From Deltaproteobacteria bacterium (lineage in GTDB: Bacteria > Lernaellota > Lernaellaia > JACKCT01), in contig JACKCT010000002.1 in assembly GCA_020633895.1 (NCBI GenBank), positions 186,001 to 250,000 on the forward strand: a stretch of 64,000 nt of DNA, written 5' to 3'. Shown here in pieces: positions 8,570 to 17,679 of the stretch (position 1 is its first letter; each line of letters opens with the position of its first letter). The translations under genes were made by a program, and so were the position numbers. The notes beneath the pieces are model-generated. The model saw nothing but the letters and a program-made list of their open reading frames with translations, was not told where the DNA came from and did not search any database.

Positions 8570-9025
8570 TTAATCGTTGGCCTCCTCGAGTTTGTAGAAA
8601 CGACATCTTTCGCACTTGGCGCCGGTGCGAGGGGCATCCCTCCAAGCACATTCCCTGGGCCGCGGGTTATCCTCGGTCCCCGGCATGTCGCTGACCTGCG
8701 TCAGGCAATAGACGAAATTATCTTCACCGGCGATGAACTCGATGGACAATTCGCGGCAGATTTCCGGCGCATCGCATGTGAATTTTGCGACGATCGGCCT
8801 CTTCTCGTCGCGGGCCTGATCGATGGCCTTGCGGTAGGCCAATTTGGCCATGGGCGTCGTGATATGATCCCACAGCGAAGTCCCCACGACTCTGTCGGGC
8901 GTGCTTCGTCTTCGTCTGTCAAAGCAGGGAAGAAATTCCACCCAGTTCGTGTTTGTGTCTCGAATGATATCTTCGTCGTCGATCGAAAAAACGTACGTAG
9001 GCGAGTCGAATTTAGGATCAATCAT
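8570..9025 (-). CDS. PAS-like domain protein with C-terminal cysteine pair
   Basis: A 151-residue soluble protein. Residues about 10-115 follow a PAS-like pattern (YVFSIDDEDIIRDTNTNWVE, VVGTSLWDHI, FTCDAPEICRELSIEF) seen in stand-alone sensory proteins. The end has CAWRD...CERC, a possible metal or redox site. SD GGGGGA precedes ATG 9025. The gene is clearly less GC-rich than its surroundings and abuts a 700-bp AT-rich non-coding stretch, so the pair looks like a horizontally acquired island. No output domain or partner kinase is nearby. Confidence 0.7.
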   Translation of the reverse strand: MIDPKFDSPTYVFSIDDEDIIRDTNTNWVEFLPCFDRRRRSTPDRVVGTSLWDHITTPMAKLAYRKAIDQARDEKRPIVAKFTCDAPEICRELSIEFIAGEDNFVYCLTQVSDMPGTEDNPRPRECAWRDAPRTGAKCERCRFYKLEEAND

Positions 9026-9726
9026 TACTTCCCCCTATCGAGATCCCACGATTGGGACCGCCGTCTCAACGAAGCACCAAGTTCCCTGCCGACTCTCATC
9101 CTCGATGACGATTCATGGGATCGACAATTTGAGAGATGTCCGCAGATGCCAAAAAATTGAATAACAAATGATTCAAATCCCAATCTCACTTCACAGTATT
9201 GGTTGACTCCAGGTCAGTTGGTATGTGAAGAATATCACAAAAAAATGTGGGGAATTTGCAGCAACATCGTTCAAATTACCTCGACCGATTTACGTGCCGA
9301 AGAATGCGACGATAGACGACGATGTCAATCGTTGCCGTTATGCGCGCCGAGTGGCATAAGCAGTTATTTTATGGCCATTAAGCGCACGCTCGTCGCTTTA
9401 GATAATCGTTTAATTAGATGTTTTGAGCCGCGCTGTCGATGACTGAAGGGAAAGAATCCCTGTGTATCACTGCTTCGTAATCGATGGGGTAGGTTGTTGA
9501 ACTTGGGGCAACAACAATTCCCTGTGGGAGTCGAAATAATGTGCGTCGACATATTCAAAATGTTTTTTGACATTGGTCAAGTTTCCCATTCATGTATCGC
9601 AAGACCATGCCGTTCCCAACGCAACTGGCTTCTGATCGGCAAGGGTCTGGTGTCGCCGCTTCCCTAGGCTGGAGAAGGTTTTGAATCTACGCATGTAACA
9701 AGAGCGTGTTTGGAAGTCCGGAAACC
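9026..9726. other. AT-rich intergenic region, no gene recognised
   Basis: About 700 bp of distinctly lower GC than the window. Short ORFs on both strands (for example 9203-9442 and 9364-9573) show neither SD sequences nor codon bias nor recognisable motifs. I see no tRNA, terminator or transposon end. It may hold the PAS gene's promoter, a decayed gene or an RNA gene I cannot recognise. Confidence 0.5.
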
Positions 9727-10710
9727 TTACTCGATGGACCCGCGCGCCAGGCGAAGGCGTCGCTCCAATTCGCTGAGCGCCTCGTGGGGCGTGTCGTGCG
9801 CGCGGGCGCCCTCGATCTGGGAGGTCAGCGACGGCAGCGTCTGGGCCGCGACCTTGCGATAGTGAAAGTCAAAGAATTTTTCCACGTTAAACGGCGTGAT
9901 GAACGCGAGGGCACGCATCATCAAACGCAGCGTCAGAGGTCGGATGAACACGAGGGCGAACGGCGTCGGACCGCCGTAGGCCGCCTTGGCGAAGGCCCAT
10001 CGTTCCTTCATCGCCCGGTGGGCCAACTTCAGCAACTCCGGCTCGCGACGTAGGCGGTCGAAGGAGAAGCCCGCGATTTCGAGGGCCAGGACGAAGCCGT
10101 CGAGGATGGGGCTGTTGTAGGCCAGCTCCCGCTGCACATTCTCGACGCGACGCACCGGCATGCCCCCGGCGGCAAGGCACTTCACGATCGGATCGACGAT
10201 CGGCTTCGGACCGGCGACGGCGGGGCCGGACGCGGGCGGATACCAGAACGCGACACCGGGGCCCAGGTCGTGCTCGCCGGGCAGGGGCGATTGGAAGCTC
10301 ATGATCGCCAGCATCACCCACGCGCATCGCTCCGGGCTTGTTCGTTGTCGGATGAACTCGGCCGTACTCTCGCCGGGCTGCGTGAGGAGAAGGGGAGTGG
10401 CGCCGGTCGCTTTGGAGAGGCGCTCGAACCAGTCGCCGGACATCAAGGCCACGGTCGACATGCAAAAGGCGATCAGGTCCCAGGATTTTGCGGCGGCTTC
10501 GTCGAGGTCGGTTTCCACGTCAAATCCGGTGAAGGCGACGGGAGTGAGACGCTCCTTCGCGGGCCGGTTCATGGGGTAGACGGTAAACCCGGCGCGGGCT
10601 TCGTCGGCGTATTTGGGTTTGACGAGAAACGCGACTTGGGCGCCGCCTTGCTGGAAGTGATACCCGAAGGCTTGGCCGATCGCCCCCGCTCCGATGATGA
10701 GCACCCGCAT
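9727..10710 (-). CDS. Ketopantoate reductase-like (ApbA/PanE family) protein
   Basis: A 327-residue protein with an N-terminal Rossmann motif (VLIIGAGAIGQAFGYHFQQG, GxGxxG at about 7-12) followed by the ApbA N-domain and a helical C-domain. The family reduces 2-ketopantoate with NADPH in pantothenate synthesis, but many members act on other 2-oxo acids. The C-terminal half here is divergent, so the true substrate is open. Start ATG 10710 is preceded by AAGGAG at ideal spacing; a longer open frame upstream overlaps the next gene and is not real coding. The membrane-protein gene at 10779 is 68 bp upstream on the same strand. Confidence 0.75.
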   Translation of the reverse strand: MRVLIIGAGAIGQAFGYHFQQGGAQVAFLVKPKYADEARAGFTVYPMNRPAKERLTPVAFTGFDVETDLDEAAAKSWDLIAFCMSTVALMSGDWFERLSKATGATPLLLTQPGESTAEFIRQRTSPERCAWVMLAIMSFQSPLPGEHDLGPGVAFWYPPASGPAVAGPKPIVDPIVKCLAAGGMPVRRVENVQRELAYNSPILDGFVLALEIAGFSFDRLRREPELLKLAHRAMKERWAFAKAAYGGPTPFALVFIRPLTLRLMMRALAFITPFNVEKFFDFHYRKVAAQTLPSLTSQIEGARAHDTPHEALSELERRLRLARGSIE

Positions 10711-10778
10711 CGTCGCTCCTTTGCGTGCGTTGAGATTTGCCGTGCGGTGAAAAACTTTCCGTGGTCGCGGTCGTACGT

Positions 10779-11357
10779 TCAAACGGAAATGGATTTCGGC
10801 GCATCCTGCGGCATCAAACGGATCGCGGCAAGATAGAACACCACCGGGGCGACGAACCAGACGACCTGCATCAGGAGGGTGAGAGGGTAATCGCCGACGC
10901 GCGCGAAGGTCGGGTTCCACCAGTATCCCTCGACGTAAACCCAGGCCCGATTGGTGACGCTCGACAGCTCGACCAGCAGGGCCGTGACCTGCCCCCAGGC
11001 GGCAAGAACGGCGAGTTCGCCCCACTGGAAACCTTGGAGAAATCGCTTTTTACCGACCACCCCGGCCAGTAGGGCACCGACGAGGAAGATCGCCCCGTCC
11101 CAGAGCGTATGGCCGATCATGAAGACGAGGTAATGTGCCGGAAGTTCGCGAACCCAGACGATGACGGGCATCGAAGTGCGGGCGCTCAAGACGAAGATGG
11201 GGACTTCCCAGGTCAGGCCGATCAGCGCGCCGAGACCGAAAAGTTTGAGGATTTTCGCCGGGATTTTTTTGAAGGCGTATAGCGCGATCAGGCCGACGGG
11301 GAAGCCGTAGCCGATCAGGAGATCCAACCAATAGTAGCTTGCTTCGAAGATGCGCAT
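10779..11357 (-). CDS. Integral membrane protein of unknown function
   Basis: A 192-residue protein with about five or six hydrophobic segments (12-28, 38-58, 77-103, 112-128, 150-180). Conserved-looking charged or polar residues lie inside the membrane region (TWEVPIF, GHTLWDGAIF). I do not recognise the family. It lies just upstream of the ketopantoate reductase-like gene on the same strand and may be co-transcribed with it. ATG 11357 has no strong SD. Confidence 0.6.
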   Translation of the reverse strand: MRIFEASYYWLDLLIGYGFPVGLIALYAFKKIPAKILKLFGLGALIGLTWEVPIFVLSARTSMPVIVWVRELPAHYLVFMIGHTLWDGAIFLVGALLAGVVGKKRFLQGFQWGELAVLAAWGQVTALLVELSSVTNRAWVYVEGYWWNPTFARVGDYPLTLLMQVVWFVAPVVFYLAAIRLMPQDAPKSISV

Positions 11358-11430
11358 TGCCGGGGAAAGGATGGGGATATCGACCGTTGACTGTCAATCG
11401 CCGCCGGTTCCGACCGCGCCGTCCCGCCGC

Positions 11431-11469
11431 AAAGAAAAACGGGCGAGGCCGAAGTGGCCTAACCCGTTG
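11431..11469 (-). terminator. Rho-independent terminator of tRNA-Asn
   Basis: Read on the minus strand, AACGGGttaGGCCacttcGGCCtcgCCCGTT is followed by TTTCTTT. It lies 12 bp beyond the 3' end of the tRNA. Confidence 0.8.
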
Positions 11470-11479
11470 AAATCGTTTG

Positions 11480-11552
11480 CTCCTGGGGAGGGACTCGAAC
11501 CCCCGACCAAGTGATTAACAGTCACCCGCTCTACCAACTGAGCTACCCAGGA
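11480..11552 (-). tRNA. tRNA-Asn (GTT)
   Basis: The 73-nt cloverleaf reads, on the minus strand, TCCTGGGTAGCTCAGTTGG..., with acceptor pair TCCTGGG/CCCAGGA, D-loop, anticodon arm GTGACTGTTAATCAC (anticodon GTT) and T-loop GGTTCGAGTCC. The discriminator is G, as expected for Asn. CCA is not encoded. Confidence 0.97.
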
Positions 11553-11756
11553 CCAAGGGCGGCAAATCCTATACAAGCGCCCGGCGGCCTGTCAAGCGTC
11601 TCGCGGTCGCCCAACGCACGGCGGGAGACGTTAGGAAATCGCTCCCGTCTTGCCACGCCGGGGCAGACGTCGGATGCGCCGTCTTTGGGCAAACTCCCCC
11701 CGATTCTCCGTTCGGTCAACCCGCGTTAACATCGCGAAATTCCCCGCGTTGAGGGC

Positions 11757-11784
11757 TTGTTTTCCGGCGTGCGTTGGGTAGACT
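11757..11784 (+). promoter_or_regulatory. Putative promoter of the TPR-like lipoprotein gene
   Basis: TTGTTT (11757-11762), a 16-bp spacer and TAGACT (11779-11784), about 70 bp upstream of the ATG at 11853. The rest of the 300-bp gap 11553-11852 shows no other feature. Confidence 0.35.
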
Positions 11785-11852
11785 GTCCCCCTTACACCAT
11801 GCATTTGTCCGACGAACGCGGCGCGAACGATCGGCGCGGCGGGGAGCGCGTT

Positions 11853-13184
11853 ATGGGAATGGGGAAGCGTTGGGTGGCCGGGGTCATGATCGGCGTTTTT
11901 GCGCTGGCGACGCTGGTCGCGTGCGCCGAGCAGGAAGAAGGCACCGAGCCTAGTCCGAACTACGACGTCCTGATCGCCTCGGGCAAGAAGGCGCTGGCCG
12001 AGGACGAAAGCGCCCAGGCCATCACTTGGTTTCGGGAAGCCGACCGCCTGCGGCCCGGCGACGCGGAGGCGAACCTGGGTATCGCCATCGGCCTGTTCGT
12101 CCAGTATTTCAACCTGATCGACGAATTGATTACGACGCTCGGCAGCCTGGGCGCCAAGTCCGCGACCGTCGGCGACGAGAAAACCGCCTTTATCGAGAAT
12201 CCGGACAACCTGGGCAGCGGCGACACCATCGTGCAGCTCATCGGCGGCATCTTCGACGAACCGCTCAACGAAGCGGTCAACGCCTGCACCAACGCCACGG
12301 CGGACGAAGACGCGGTCTTCAGCCACGTCCGGTCGATTCCCGTCAATTTCAGCGGCGGCTCGATTCTTACTTTCGCCGCCGGCGACTGGGATCGGGAGGA
12401 CATCCTGCTCATGGAGTCGGTTTCGCGGCTGCTTCGCGGGCTGGAGTACTGGATCCTGTCGACGGATCTGAATTTCGACGCGTCGATCCTGCTGGTTTAC
12501 CTGTCCCTGGACGCCGACGCGATGGGCGCCGCCAACACGCAGGCGCTCCTTCAGGCGCTTAACGACATCCTGCACGACTCGGATTATCCCAACTTCCTGC
12601 TGGAAGGCGATCTGGCCGACGCGCGCATGCCGGTGGCGGGCATCGACCTGGGGTATTTCTTCGCGGATCTGGCCGACGCGGTGCGGGGAGCGGGCAATCC
12701 GGACGCCTTCATGCGCTATATCGATTTCAACGGCGATCGGACGCACCAGTTGGACGAGCCCTATCAGATCGCCGACCTGTCGGTGGCCGCGTCCGATGTG
12801 CAGGCCTTGATCCCCACACTGCTGGTCATTGCCGACGCCATGAACGCGAGCCTGTGGGACGGCACGGAGCTGGACCTGGATCCGGACAATCCGAACTACT
12901 TCGACCTGGCCCTATTCAACGCGCTGTTCACGCAATTGGGCCTGGGATTCCTGCATATCGACTCGATTCAGGCGGATCTGGGCGGCTACTTCCAGCGTCA
13001 GGAATTCGGCGCGCTGCGAACGATTCTCACTTTCGCGACGGACTGCCTGGTGGAGGACGAAAACATCCTCAACGGCGTGGTGTGCATCGTCGGCGGGCTG
13101 GACGAGCTGGCGCTCGAACTGGAGATGCTCTACACCGAGGACGAGTTGGCCGAAGAAGACACGGCCGAGGACGACGCGGCGTAA
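11853..13184 (+). CDS. Lipoprotein with N-terminal TPR-like repeat, unknown function
   Basis: A 443-residue protein. A lipoprotein signal peptide ends in lipobox LVAC with the acylated cysteine at 24, followed by an acidic tether (AEQEEGTEPS). Residues about 35-75 look like one TPR unit (GKKALAEDESAQAITWFREA, RPGDAEANLGIAIGL). The rest is helical and unrecognised, ending in a very acidic tail (EDELAEEDTAEDD). I chose ATG 11853 because GGGGAG lies 7 nt upstream and the lipobox then falls at the right depth; a longer frame from 11757 would bury the signal peptide. It is followed by a strong terminator, so it is a single-gene unit. Confidence 0.75.
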   Translation: MGMGKRWVAGVMIGVFALATLVACAEQEEGTEPSPNYDVLIASGKKALAEDESAQAITWFREADRLRPGDAEANLGIAIGLFVQYFNLIDELITTLGSLGAKSATVGDEKTAFIENPDNLGSGDTIVQLIGGIFDEPLNEAVNACTNATADEDAVFSHVRSIPVNFSGGSILTFAAGDWDREDILLMESVSRLLRGLEYWILSTDLNFDASILLVYLSLDADAMGAANTQALLQALNDILHDSDYPNFLLEGDLADARMPVAGIDLGYFFADLADAVRGAGNPDAFMRYIDFNGDRTHQLDEPYQIADLSVAASDVQALIPTLLVIADAMNASLWDGTELDLDPDNPNYFDLALFNALFTQLGLGFLHIDSIQADLGGYFQRQEFGALRTILTFATDCLVEDENILNGVVCIVGGLDELALELEMLYTEDELAEEDTAEDDAA

Positions 13185-13222
13185 GGCGCCCCGCACGTCG
13201 CGGCAATAGACGCCTCATCGAG

Positions 13223-13248
13223 GCCCGGTCGTTTGACCGGGCTTTTTT
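13223..13248 (+). terminator. Rho-independent terminator after the lipoprotein gene
   Basis: An 8-bp perfect stem GCCCGGTC/GACCGGGC with loop GTTT is followed by six T residues, 38 bp after the stop codon. Confidence 0.9.
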
Positions 13249-13332
13249 GCGTTTCTACCATTTGCCTCCCGACGACGACTTGCGTGCCCACGGCGCGGCG
13301 ACGGCGTCGATCTTCTGATAGGAGGTTCCCTG

Positions 13333-14127
13333 ATGGACTACGGCATCCGAGGCAAAACGGCACTCGTGACCGGTTCGACGGCCGGAATCGGTTGGGCGAG
13401 CGCGGCGGCATTGGCAAAAGAGGGCGCCCGGGTGATCGTCAATGGTCGCACGTCCGAGCGCGTCGATGAGGCAGCGGCGAAGATTCGCGACGAGGTGCCC
13501 GGCGCGGACGTGACGGGGATCGCGGCGGACCTGGGCGGCGCGGCCGGGTGCGCGAAGGTGATCGCGGCCCATCCGGCGGTGGATATCCTGGTCAACAATG
13601 TGGGGATCTTCGAACCCAAGGATTTCGTCGACATTCCGGACGAGGACTGGACGGCGTTTTTCGAGACGAATGTCATGTCGGGGGTGCGTCTGTCGCGCCA
13701 CTATCTGCCGAAGATGAAGGACGAGGGGTGGGGGCGCATCGTGTTCGTGTCCAGCGAATCGGCGGTGCAGATCCCCATGGAGATGATTCACTACGGCATG
13801 ACCAAGACGGCGCAACTGGCGATCGCGCGGGGCTTGGCGGAGACGTGCGTCGGGTCAGCGGTGACGGTCAACAGCGTCCTGCCCGGTCCGACCGAATCCG
13901 AGGGCGTGGGAACGTTCGTGCGGCAGATGGCCGAGGCTCAGGGCGTCAGCTTCGAAGAGATGGAGCGGCAGTTTTTCCAAAGCGCCCGGCCGACATCGAT
14001 CATCCAGCGCTTCGCCTCGATCGAAGAGGTGGCGAATATGATCGCCTACGTGTGCAGCGCGGCGGCGTCGGCGACCAACGGCGCGGCGTTGCGCGTGGAC
14101 GGCGGCGTGGTGCGGGCGATTCCATAG
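13333..14127 (+). CDS. SDR-family oxidoreductase
   Basis: A 264-residue SDR: TGSTAGIG at 13-20, NNVG at 88-91, catalytic Ser140/141 and YGMTK at 154-158. The C-terminus has TNGAALRVDGGVVRAIP, the usual end of FabG-like SDRs. It should reduce or oxidise a carbonyl/alcohol with NAD(P). SD AGGAGG is 8 nt before ATG 13333. It has no obvious partner genes and follows a terminator. Confidence 0.9.
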   Translation: MDYGIRGKTALVTGSTAGIGWASAAALAKEGARVIVNGRTSERVDEAAAKIRDEVPGADVTGIAADLGGAAGCAKVIAAHPAVDILVNNVGIFEPKDFVDIPDEDWTAFFETNVMSGVRLSRHYLPKMKDEGWGRIVFVSSESAVQIPMEMIHYGMTKTAQLAIARGLAETCVGSAVTVNSVLPGPTESEGVGTFVRQMAEAQGVSFEEMERQFFQSARPTSIIQRFASIEEVANMIAYVCSAAASATNGAALRVDGGVVRAIP

Positions 14128-14229
14128 ACTCGGAATAATTGAAACGACTTGTCGGCCAAGCGATGGTCCTGTGGTCAAGACCTTTTGGTGAGGATTTGCC
14201 CACAGGCCATTCGGCAATACGAGGCACGC

Positions 14230-14258
14230 TTGTCGCCGGGCGGGATCGTTGTTAGCTT
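14230..14258 (+). promoter_or_regulatory. Putative promoter of the EI24-domain gene
   Basis: TTGTCG (14230-14235), a 17-bp spacer and TAGCTT (14253-14258). The hexamer TAGCTT at the same spacing also occurs before the Memo gene (23288). Confidence 0.4.
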
Positions 14259-14292
14259 CGTGGCGAGTTGAACCTGGTGTTCGAGGTCGTTT

Positions 14293-15105
14293 ATGCCCGC
14301 CCCGTCGTTGCGCGCACCGCTGAGTGGATTCTCCGCCCCCTGGGCCGGGGTCCGATTCATCCGACGCAATCCCTCGCTGCTGCGTTTTTTCGCCATCCCC
14401 GTGCTGATCAACACGCTGGTTTACGGCACCGGCGGCTATCTGTTCTTTTCCTACCTGCCGCGCCTGATGAACAGCTTCATCAAGGATCCGCAGACCTGGT
14501 ACATGGAGCTGGTGTGGTGGGTGTTGGCGGTGATCATCGGCGGCGTGGTGGCGCTGATTTTTCTGTTCACATTTACCGCCGTCGGGCTGGTGATTGCCAG
14601 TCCGTTCCTGGAAGCGCTGAGCGAAAAGGTCGACATCATTCGCCTGGGAGGCAATCCCGCGCCGGACGACACAGGCTTCATCACGGATATCCTGCGGTCC
14701 ATGGCGTCGATGGGCAAATGGATCTTCCTGTTTCTGCTGGCGCAGATTCTATGCCTGTTTCTTCACCTTATCCCGGTCATCGGCAACATCGTCGGCGCGG
14801 CGTGCCAGTTCGGCGTGACGTTCTTCTTCCTGGCGTGGGAGTTCTGGGATATCCCGATGGAGCGCCGGAAGATGAAATTCGGCGACAAATGGAAGTTCAT
14901 GAAGGACAATCTCACCACGGCGCTGGCGTTCGGCGCGGTGATCTCGCTCTACATCCTCATCCCGCTGTTCAACTTCGTTATGATGCCGACAACGGTGGCG
15001 GGGGCGTCGATCCTCGTCTCCCAACTGCTCGGCGAGCAGCCCCTCTCCGGGGACGATCCCCAGGCGGATAAGATCTTGGAAGACGCGGAGCGGCTGAAGC
15101 CGTAA
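14293..15105 (+). CDS. EI24-domain (CysZ-like) membrane protein
   Basis: A 270-residue integral membrane protein. The N-terminal GVRFIRRNPSLLRFFAIPVL, the pair of long hydrophobic segments at 35-55 and 70-105, and further segments at about 140-185 and 215-245 match the EI24/CysZ family. CysZ carries sulphate into the cytoplasm in some bacteria; most relatives are uncharacterised and no sulphate gene is adjacent. ATG 14293 has GAGG 7 nt upstream. It is convergent with cysS; an R2 repeat lies in the 87-bp gap. Confidence 0.75.
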   Translation: MPAPSLRAPLSGFSAPWAGVRFIRRNPSLLRFFAIPVLINTLVYGTGGYLFFSYLPRLMNSFIKDPQTWYMELVWWVLAVIIGGVVALIFLFTFTAVGLVIASPFLEALSEKVDIIRLGGNPAPDDTGFITDILRSMASMGKWIFLFLLAQILCLFLHLIPVIGNIVGAACQFGVTFFFLAWEFWDIPMERRKMKFGDKWKFMKDNLTTALAFGAVISLYILIPLFNFVMMPTTVAGASILVSQLLGEQPLSGDDPQADKILEDAERLKP

Positions 15106-15147
15106 CCGGGATGGCTCATCGCGTGCGGAATCGCTTGGTCGTGACCG

Positions 15148-15172
15148 GATCCTTCACTGCGTTCAGGATGAC
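15148..15172 (-). repeat. R2 interspersed repeat, short copy
   Basis: On the minus strand it reads GTCATCCTGAACGCAGTGAA then GGATCC. It matches the head of the copies at 36405-36439 and 39655-39689 and lies between the convergent 3' ends of the EI24 gene and cysS. Confidence 0.7.
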
Positions 15173-15192
15173 ACCGGATGTGACTTTCCCGC

Positions 15193-16668
15193 CTACTTTA
15201 CCGTCCAGACCGTCCCGTCGGGCGTGTCCTTGACGATGACGCCCTGGGCGGCGAGTTCGTCGCGGATGGCGTCGGAGGCGGCGAAGTCCTTGGCGGCGCG
15301 GGCGTCGGTGCGTTGGGCGATTTTCTGCTCGATCTGCTCGCGGGTGATGGGCGCTTCGCGCAGGAAGCGTTCGACCTTGTCGCGGCGGTAGTCCTCCGGC
15401 GCGCGGTGAGCAACGCCGAGCACGGCGCGCATCTCCTCAAAGGCCTTGCCGGCCACCGACAGCAGCATGTCCCGTCCGGGACGGGGCTTGCGCAGTTCCT
15501 TGGTCTCCACGCACGCATTGATAAACTTGACGATTTCGAACAAGTGCCCCGAGGCCTTGGCGGTGTTGAAGTCATCGTCCATCGCCTCGAAGAATTCCCG
15601 GCGGGCGCGCTCGATCTCGGCGAGTTGGGCCTTCTGGGCATCGGATAGCTGACTCTCGTCGACCGCGATGTCCCCGACGTTCTCCGCCAGCAGGGTCTCA
15701 TAGGCGGCGTAGAGCCGATCGACCGCCGCTTCGGAGTCGATGATGGATTGCTCCGAATAGTCCAGCGGCCCCCGGTAATGCACCGACAGCAGCAGGTAGC
15801 GCACCGCCTCGGGCGAGTACTTCTCCAACACTTCGCGGATCGTGAACAGATTGCCCGTGGATTTGGACATCTTCTCGTGGTTGTACTGGACGAATCCGTT
15901 GTGCATCCAGTATCGGGCGAACTCGGTATTGGTGGCGCATTCGGCCTGGGCGATTTCGTTTTCGTGGTGGGGGAAGACCAGATCCTTGCCGCCGCCGTGG
16001 ATGTCGAAGGGGAGCCCCAGGTGCTTGGCGCTCATGGCCGAGCACTCGATATGCCACCCGGGCCGACCTTCACCCCAGGGGGAGGGCCACGACGGCTCGC
16101 CGGGCTTTGCCGCTTTCCAGAGCACGAAATCCAGCGGGTCTTTCTTGCGCTTGTCGACCTCGACGCGCGCGCCTTCCAGCAGGTCGTCCAGGTTGCGTTT
16201 GGAGAGTTTGGCGTAGCCTTCGAATTTACGGGTGCGAAAGAAGACGTCGCCGCCCGCTTCGTAGGCGTAGCCGTTTTTCATGATCTGGCCGATCTGCTCG
16301 AGGATCGCGTCGATGTTGTCGGTCGCGCGCGGTTCCAAATCCGGGCGCTGAACGGCCAGGGCGTCCATGTCGCGATAAAACGCCTCGACGTTTTCGGCGA
16401 CCAACTCTTTCCAGTCGATTTTTCGCTCGTTGGCCCGGTTGATGATCTTGTCGTCGATGTCGGTGAAGTTACGGGCGTAGCTGAGCGTAAAGCCCTTGTG
16501 CCGCAGATAGCGGGCGACGGTGTCGAAGACGATCTGGCTGCGCGCGTGGCCGATGTGGCACTCGTCGTAGACGGTCACACCGCAGACGTACATGCGCACG
16601 CGCCCCGGCTCCAAGGGCACAAATTCCTCTTTTTCGCGGCTCATCGTGTTGTAGAGACGCAGGCTCAT
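15193..16668 (-). CDS. cysS: Cysteinyl-tRNA synthetase
   Basis: A 491-residue class I synthetase that charges tRNA-Cys with cysteine. HIGHA is at 38-42 and KMSKS at 266-270. Zinc ligands Cys29, Cys209, His234 and Glu238 are all in place (GGGKDLVFPHHENEIAQ around the last two). Length is close to the usual 460-500. I chose ATG 16668 (MSLRLYNTMS) because GGGAG is properly spaced before it, while the upstream ATG at 16686 has no SD. Confidence 0.98.
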   Translation of the reverse strand: MSLRLYNTMSREKEEFVPLEPGRVRMYVCGVTVYDECHIGHARSQIVFDTVARYLRHKGFTLSYARNFTDIDDKIINRANERKIDWKELVAENVEAFYRDMDALAVQRPDLEPRATDNIDAILEQIGQIMKNGYAYEAGGDVFFRTRKFEGYAKLSKRNLDDLLEGARVEVDKRKKDPLDFVLWKAAKPGEPSWPSPWGEGRPGWHIECSAMSAKHLGLPFDIHGGGKDLVFPHHENEIAQAECATNTEFARYWMHNGFVQYNHEKMSKSTGNLFTIREVLEKYSPEAVRYLLLSVHYRGPLDYSEQSIIDSEAAVDRLYAAYETLLAENVGDIAVDESQLSDAQKAQLAEIERARREFFEAMDDDFNTAKASGHLFEIVKFINACVETKELRKPRPGRDMLLSVAGKAFEEMRAVLGVAHRAPEDYRRDKVERFLREAPITREQIEQKIAQRTDARAAKDFAASDAIRDELAAQGVIVKDTPDGTVWTVK

Positions 16669-16758
16669 CGACTCGCACTCCCGCATCGAAAAATTGGGTG
16701 ATTCTTACGACGTGGCGAATTTGCCACAGGCCCGGCGAAGTGTAAACGAAGTGGGGGA

Positions 16759-17406
16759 CTAGACCATCGGGTACGCGTCGCAGTGGGGCGCGACGGGGCA
16801 CTCGTGGCAGTTGGGTTTGCGAGCGTGGCAGATTTGGCGGCCGTGGAAGATCATGGCGTGGGAGAACTTGGTCCAGTCCTCCTCGGGGATCAGCTCCATC
16901 AGGTCGAATTCCACCTTCACCGGGTCCTCGTTCTTGGTGAACCCGATGCGCCGGGACAGACGGCCGACGTGCGTGTCGACGGTGATACCCGGTGTGTCGA
17001 AGGCGTTGCCGAGCACCACGTTGGCCGTCTTGCGCCCCACGCCCGGCAACTCCACCAATTCTTTTTGCGTCCGAGGGACTTGCCCGGCGTGACGATCGAC
17101 AACGACCCCCGCGGCGGCGCGGATGTTCTTCGCCTTGTTGCGGAAAAAGCCGGTGGACTTGATGTCCTGTTCCAACTCGGTGACGGGAACGTTGAGGAAG
17201 TCCTGGGGCGATTTGTATTTCTTAAACAGATCCTTGGTGACGATGTTGACGCGCTCGTCGGTGCATTGGGCGGAGAGGATGGTTGCCACCAGCAACTGCC
17301 AGGGATCGCCGTGATGCAGCGCGCACGTGGCGTCGGGATACGTATCCTGGAGGATCTTCCAGACGGATCGGGCCTTCATGCGTAATTTGGCGGATTTTCG
17401 AGGCAA
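16759..17406 (-). CDS. nth: Endonuclease III (DNA glycosylase/AP lyase)
   Basis: A 215-residue protein that removes oxidised pyrimidines and cuts the AP site in base excision repair. The helix-hairpin-helix LPGVGRKTANV is at 120-130 with catalytic Lys126; catalytic Asp144 lies in TVDTHVGRL. The 4Fe-4S cluster cysteines are 193, 200, 203 and 209 with family spacing C-x6-C-x2-C-x5-C. The frame is open upstream of ATG 17406 only briefly. It lies 90 bp upstream of cysS on the same strand. Confidence 0.97.
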   Translation of the reverse strand: MPRKSAKLRMKARSVWKILQDTYPDATCALHHGDPWQLLVATILSAQCTDERVNIVTKDLFKKYKSPQDFLNVPVTELEQDIKSTGFFRNKAKNIRAAAGVVVDRHAGQVPRTQKELVELPGVGRKTANVVLGNAFDTPGITVDTHVGRLSRRIGFTKNEDPVKVEFDLMELIPEEDWTKFSHAMIFHGRQICHARKPNCHECPVAPHCDAYPMV

Positions 17407-17492
17407 AACCGGCTCCCGATCAGATGCCTCGAAATTAGCAGGTTTGGGAGAGGGGGGCTAGGGTTGGGCGTAATGACGCCGAGTGACGAAAC

Positions 17493-17672
17493 AGAGCCCC
17501 GACCGTAAGGGAGGGGTTGTCGCAGCATCAGGAAGATATAGGGCATTCGTTGTTCGTAAACGGTTTCGACCTTTCAGAGCCGCGCGCGTGAGCAAGCGGG
17601 TTGGTTCGCCCCGGTCATCATTGTTGAGTGCCGGTTCGCGACAACCCGCTCCCTACAGGTCGCGGCTCTGAA
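17493..17672. repeat. R1 interspersed repeat cluster
   Basis: Three R1-type units lie between the 3' end of the EF-G gene and nth. At 17493 the unit reads CAGAGCCCCGACCGTAAGGG, then AGGGGTTG. At 17575 it reads CAGAGCCGCGCGCGTGAGCA, then AGCGGGTTGG. The third, at 17640-17671, is inverted (CAACCCGCTCCCTACAGGTC, then GCGGCTCTG). The second and third can pair through GCGGGTTG/CAACCCGC, so the cluster may terminate the EF-G transcript. Confidence 0.75.
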
Positions 17673-17679
17673 ACATTGG

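Noticed and set aside
9203-9573. Overlapping short frames of 79 and 69 codons in the AT-rich gap.
   Set aside because: No SD, no motif, overlapping in opposite directions; expected by chance in AT-richer sequence.
9727-11025. A 432-codon version of the ketopantoate reductase-like gene.
   Set aside because: The extra N-terminal part overlaps the membrane-protein gene; the Rossmann motif begins right after ATG 10710, which has AAGGAG.
17493-17672. Repeat clusters as a CRISPR array.
   Set aside because: Units are degenerate, vary in orientation and have no regular spacers; no cas genes are present.
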